Below are positions 22,112-23,952 of a stretch of 23,952 bases of DNA, in pieces. Origin of the DNA: Butyricicoccus sp. GTDB taxonomy: Bacteria; Bacillota; Clostridia; Oscillospirales; Butyricicoccaceae. The notes below the pieces were generated by a model. It saw only the letters and a program-made list of their open reading frames with translations. It had not been told where the DNA came from and made no database searches. The position numbers and the translations under genes were made by a program. Within the stretch, counting starts at the first letter, position 1; the number at the start of each line of letters is the position of its first letter. The stretch spans positions 1 through 23,952 of the forward strand of contig JAHHRJ010000034.1 in the NCBI GenBank assembly GCA_020025885.1. The letters are read 5' to 3'.

Positions 22112-22757
22112 GCAATGGAAAAGATTCAACACTATGCACAATGAAGAGGAAAAATATATATAAATTTCGCATAATTTTATAAAACATGGTATAATTAATA
22201 CGATAGACTGGACAGATATCCGAAATCTTGATTACGACAAATGAAACTATGCAGAAATAAAGAGAAACAAATAAATAGAAATGCAGGGATATATGAAAAG
22301 GTACTTGTGATATTTCAGCAAATTCCAATGTCAAAAAGCGAAGTTCGCCGAAAAACAGAATTTCTAAGAAGGCAGGAATGTGGGAATAAAACAATTGTCC
22401 TGTTGTTTCTCGTTGGCTTCATCTGCAGAGAAAAGGTTTGGATGTTTGACGGATTTTATAGAAGAGGAAAATCGATTGGTGCTGCATTTTCCAAAGACGC
22501 GGAACAAAACGGAGATGCCCAATTGTACTAGGGGTGCACGAATTGTTTTGTCCGTATTGGTAAGAGATCTCAAAATAATGATGGTTTTGGGGCTATTTGA
22601 TATATATGTTTTGAGGACATCAATTTTTGTACAACATATTCTGCGATGGATTGAGGGTGTTGTATGAATGCGTGTTTGTGTGGCTGATGCACATGGGGAA
22701 CGATGCAGCCTGTCTATCAAATAGGGTAGACTTATTTCAAAGAAAGCTGGTAACAGA
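22112..22757. other. Stretch without a recognisable gene
   Basis: About 650 bp hold only short open frames without ribosome binding sites or recognisable motifs. A perfect extended -10 TGGTATAAT lies at 22187-22195 on the plus strand with no clear -35, so a transcript could start here, perhaps the leader of the LacI-type gene or a small RNA. Several frames look like decayed coding sequence, which I could not identify. Confidence 0.4.
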
Positions 22758-23801
22758 ATGACAATACGTGAATTTGCGAAATTGTGCGATGTATCTCCGG
22801 CAACTGCTTCTCGATTTTTCAGTGGTCATGGTTCAATTAGTGAGCCGGTTCGCCTGCGAATCGAGGAGATCGCAAAAAGAACTGGATATATTCCGCCGGA
22901 ATCCTTTCGCGGCAGACGAAAAACAAGCTCGCTCATTATAGTGATCGTGCCGAAGTTTCGGCAACATTTGTTCTATGACATGCTGGAACAACTGCGTATT
23001 TGTGCAGACAAAAAGGAAAAGCAGCTGCTGATCTTGCCTGTGGGATGCCAAAATCCACAAGATACTTTGGCGTTTATCACATCCTGTGATCCCATGGGTG
23101 TGATCCTGTTCCGTGAAGGTGTGCCTCTTCCGCTCACAAATGCTCTGAGCCATCTCAACTTTCCCGTCGTGGTTTGTGGTGAATCGGTGTCAGGGCATCG
23201 CTTTTCAACGGTACATATTGATGACTTGATGGCAGCATACGATGGCACAAACTATTTACTGGGACTGGGGCATCGGCAGATCGGATTCCTAACAGATGCA
23301 AGCCGTGCGATCGGTTCGAGCTTTCAGCGTTTGGCTGGCTGTCGGAAGGCAATGGAAGATGCACATTGTATCTGGGAAGAGTCCTGTGTGGAGTTAGGGA
23401 ATCTGAGCTTTGATGCTGGATATGTTGGTGCAGAACGCTTGTTGGAACGGAAACCAAATTTGACGGCTGTGTTTGCATTCAGTGACGATGCCGCGACGGG
23501 GGCGATCACAAAACTGCGTGAAAGTGGGAAACGCGTTCCAGATGATATTTCAGTTCTGGGGTTTGGGGATAGCTCAATCGCACGACAGTTTTATCCGCCA
23601 CTGACAACGGTGCACCAACCGCTTGATCAAATTGCACAAAAAATACTGGATAGATTGTCCGATATTCAGGGAGCGCATGATACATCTACTTTAACATTGA
23701 CCTGTGATATTGCGGAACGGACAAGTTGCAGTGCAGTTTCTTCTTACCAAAAGTGCCGTAAAGCCCCTGCCTTTAGGCATAGAGATATAAGGCACACATA
23801 G
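22758..23801 (+). CDS. LacI-family transcriptional regulator
   Basis: This 347-residue repressor has an N-terminal LacI HTH (MTIREFAKLCDVSPATASRF, residues 1-20, and hinge helix to about 57) and a periplasmic-binding-protein-like sugar-sensing domain (about 57-325). Usual landmarks are present: LGLGHRQIGFLTD, AVFAFSDDAATGA and RVPDDISVLGFGDS. The family normally ends a few residues after the R(T/D)SC motif, here ERTSCSA; the last 14 or so residues (from 23757) are encoded by the left end of the IS200-like element, which also supplies the stop. The ribosome binding site is weak (AAAGAAAG). The ligand is probably a sugar. The only nearby candidate target is the decayed DUF624 gene. Confidence 0.88.
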   Translation: MTIREFAKLCDVSPATASRFFSGHGSISEPVRLRIEEIAKRTGYIPPESFRGRRKTSSLIIVIVPKFRQHLFYDMLEQLRICADKKEKQLLILPVGCQNPQDTLAFITSCDPMGVILFREGVPLPLTNALSHLNFPVVVCGESVSGHRFSTVHIDDLMAAYDGTNYLLGLGHRQIGFLTDASRAIGSSFQRLAGCRKAMEDAHCIWEESCVELGNLSFDAGYVGAERLLERKPNLTAVFAFSDDAATGAITKLRESGKRVPDDISVLGFGDSSIARQFYPPLTTVHQPLDQIAQKILDRLSDIQGAHDTSTLTLTCDIAERTSCSAVSSYQKCRKAPAFRHRDIRHT

Positions 23802-23826
23802 ATTTCCCATTCATGAGGGTGTTGCC

Positions 23827-23855
23827 TTGTATTAGATGAAAAACAGTAGTATAAT
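23827..23855 (+). promoter_or_regulatory. Promoter of the IS200 transposase
   Basis: TTGTAT (23827-23832) and a perfect TATAAT (23850-23855) are 17 bp apart. The predicted start of transcription falls on or beside the ATG at 23862, so this transcript would be leaderless or nearly so. Confidence 0.65.
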
Positions 23856-23861
23856 GTTTTC

Positions 23862-23952
23862 ATGAAATATAAAAACAATAACAATGTGGTATACTCGTGC
23901 AAATATCATGTAGTTTGGTGTCCAAAATATCGGAGAAAAGTCTTGGTCAATG
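23862..23952 (+). CDS. tnpA: IS200/IS605 TnpA transposase, 5' part
   Basis: Thirty codons are visible. NVVYSCKYHVVWCPKYRRKV is the characteristic N-terminal strand of the Y1 HUH transposase of IS200/IS605, which moves single-stranded DNA. The HUH and Tyr residues lie beyond the window. No Shine-Dalgarno sequence precedes the ATG, consistent with the low translation known for IS200. Confidence 0.85.
   Translation, partial: MKYKNNNNVVYSCKYHVVWCPKYRRKVLVN

Larger units (their letters stand above)
23757..23952 (+). mobile_element. IS200/IS605-family element, left end (continues past the window)
   Basis: The left end near 23757-23785 has the short subterminal hairpin typical of these elements (GCC-TTTA-GGC with flanking CCCCT). 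It is followed by a promoter and the first 30 codons of a TnpA-type transposase. The exact left boundary is uncertain by about 15 bp. The rest lies outside the window. Confidence 0.75.

Noticed and set aside
22241..22720. Overlapping short open frames on both strands before the LacI gene
   Set aside because: No ribosome binding site, no motifs, and the frames compete with one another; not supported as genes.

Overview
The window looks like chromosomal DNA of a low-to-moderate GC Firmicute of class Clostridia, probably a gut Oscillospirales-type anaerobe. This rests on gene content (TepA-type ClpP, BTAD regulator, sodium:neurotransmitter-symporter-family transporters, M18 aminopeptidase, CoaE/Sua5/RF1 cluster), strong AGGAGG-type ribosome binding sites, TTGnnn-17-TAnAAT promoters and IS30 and IS200 elements. 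No 16S rRNA or species-specific marker is present, so the placement is inference.

Layout. (1) 1-2708: a leftward tepA-like membrane-associated ClpP homologue and a rightward SARP/BTAD-type regulator diverge from an unusual intergenic region. That region holds three copies of a 30-bp module, each made of three head-to-tail DnaA-box-like 9-mers. (2) 2742-6802: an accessory island bounded by inverted IS30-type ends. Each side carries a decayed IS30-family transposase with its centre deleted, and two families of small palindromic MITE-like elements (A and B) are scattered through it. The cargo is one methyl-accepting chemotaxis protein. (3) 6933-7563: an XRE regulator and a truncated HTH remnant. 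(4) 7753-10552: two tandem paralogous SNF/NSS transporters with their own promoter and terminator. (5) 10691-19738: a leftward housekeeping block: ppiB-like cyclophilin, a degenerate GDPD-fold protein, an ABC-F ATPase, a YdcF-like DUF218 membrane protein, prfA (RF1), Sua5-type threonylcarbamoyl-AMP synthase, coaE, an M18 aminopeptidase and a VWA-domain protein. A short deletion derivative of MITE A sits exactly behind the aminopeptidase stop codon. (6) 20045-23952: a rightward membrane glycosyltransferase, a leftward DUF624/YesL-like pseudogene with three lesions, a stretch with no recognisable gene, a LacI-family regulator, and the left end of an IS200/IS605 element that runs off the window.

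How the parts fit. The prfA-sua5-coaE-ABC-F-ppiB block serves translation, tRNA modification and cofactor supply, and is probably transcribed mainly from the good promoter at 19789-19817 plus internal starts. The DUF624 and LacI genes resemble leftovers of a sugar-uptake locus whose transporter genes are not in the window. The mobile DNA is mostly decayed.

The most unusual signals are the DnaA-box modules lying away from any dnaA gene in view, the two MITE families sharing a 23-bp core, the IS30-bounded chemoreceptor island, and the GDPD homologue that has lost its catalytic residues. I did not find a complete new defence or mobile system.
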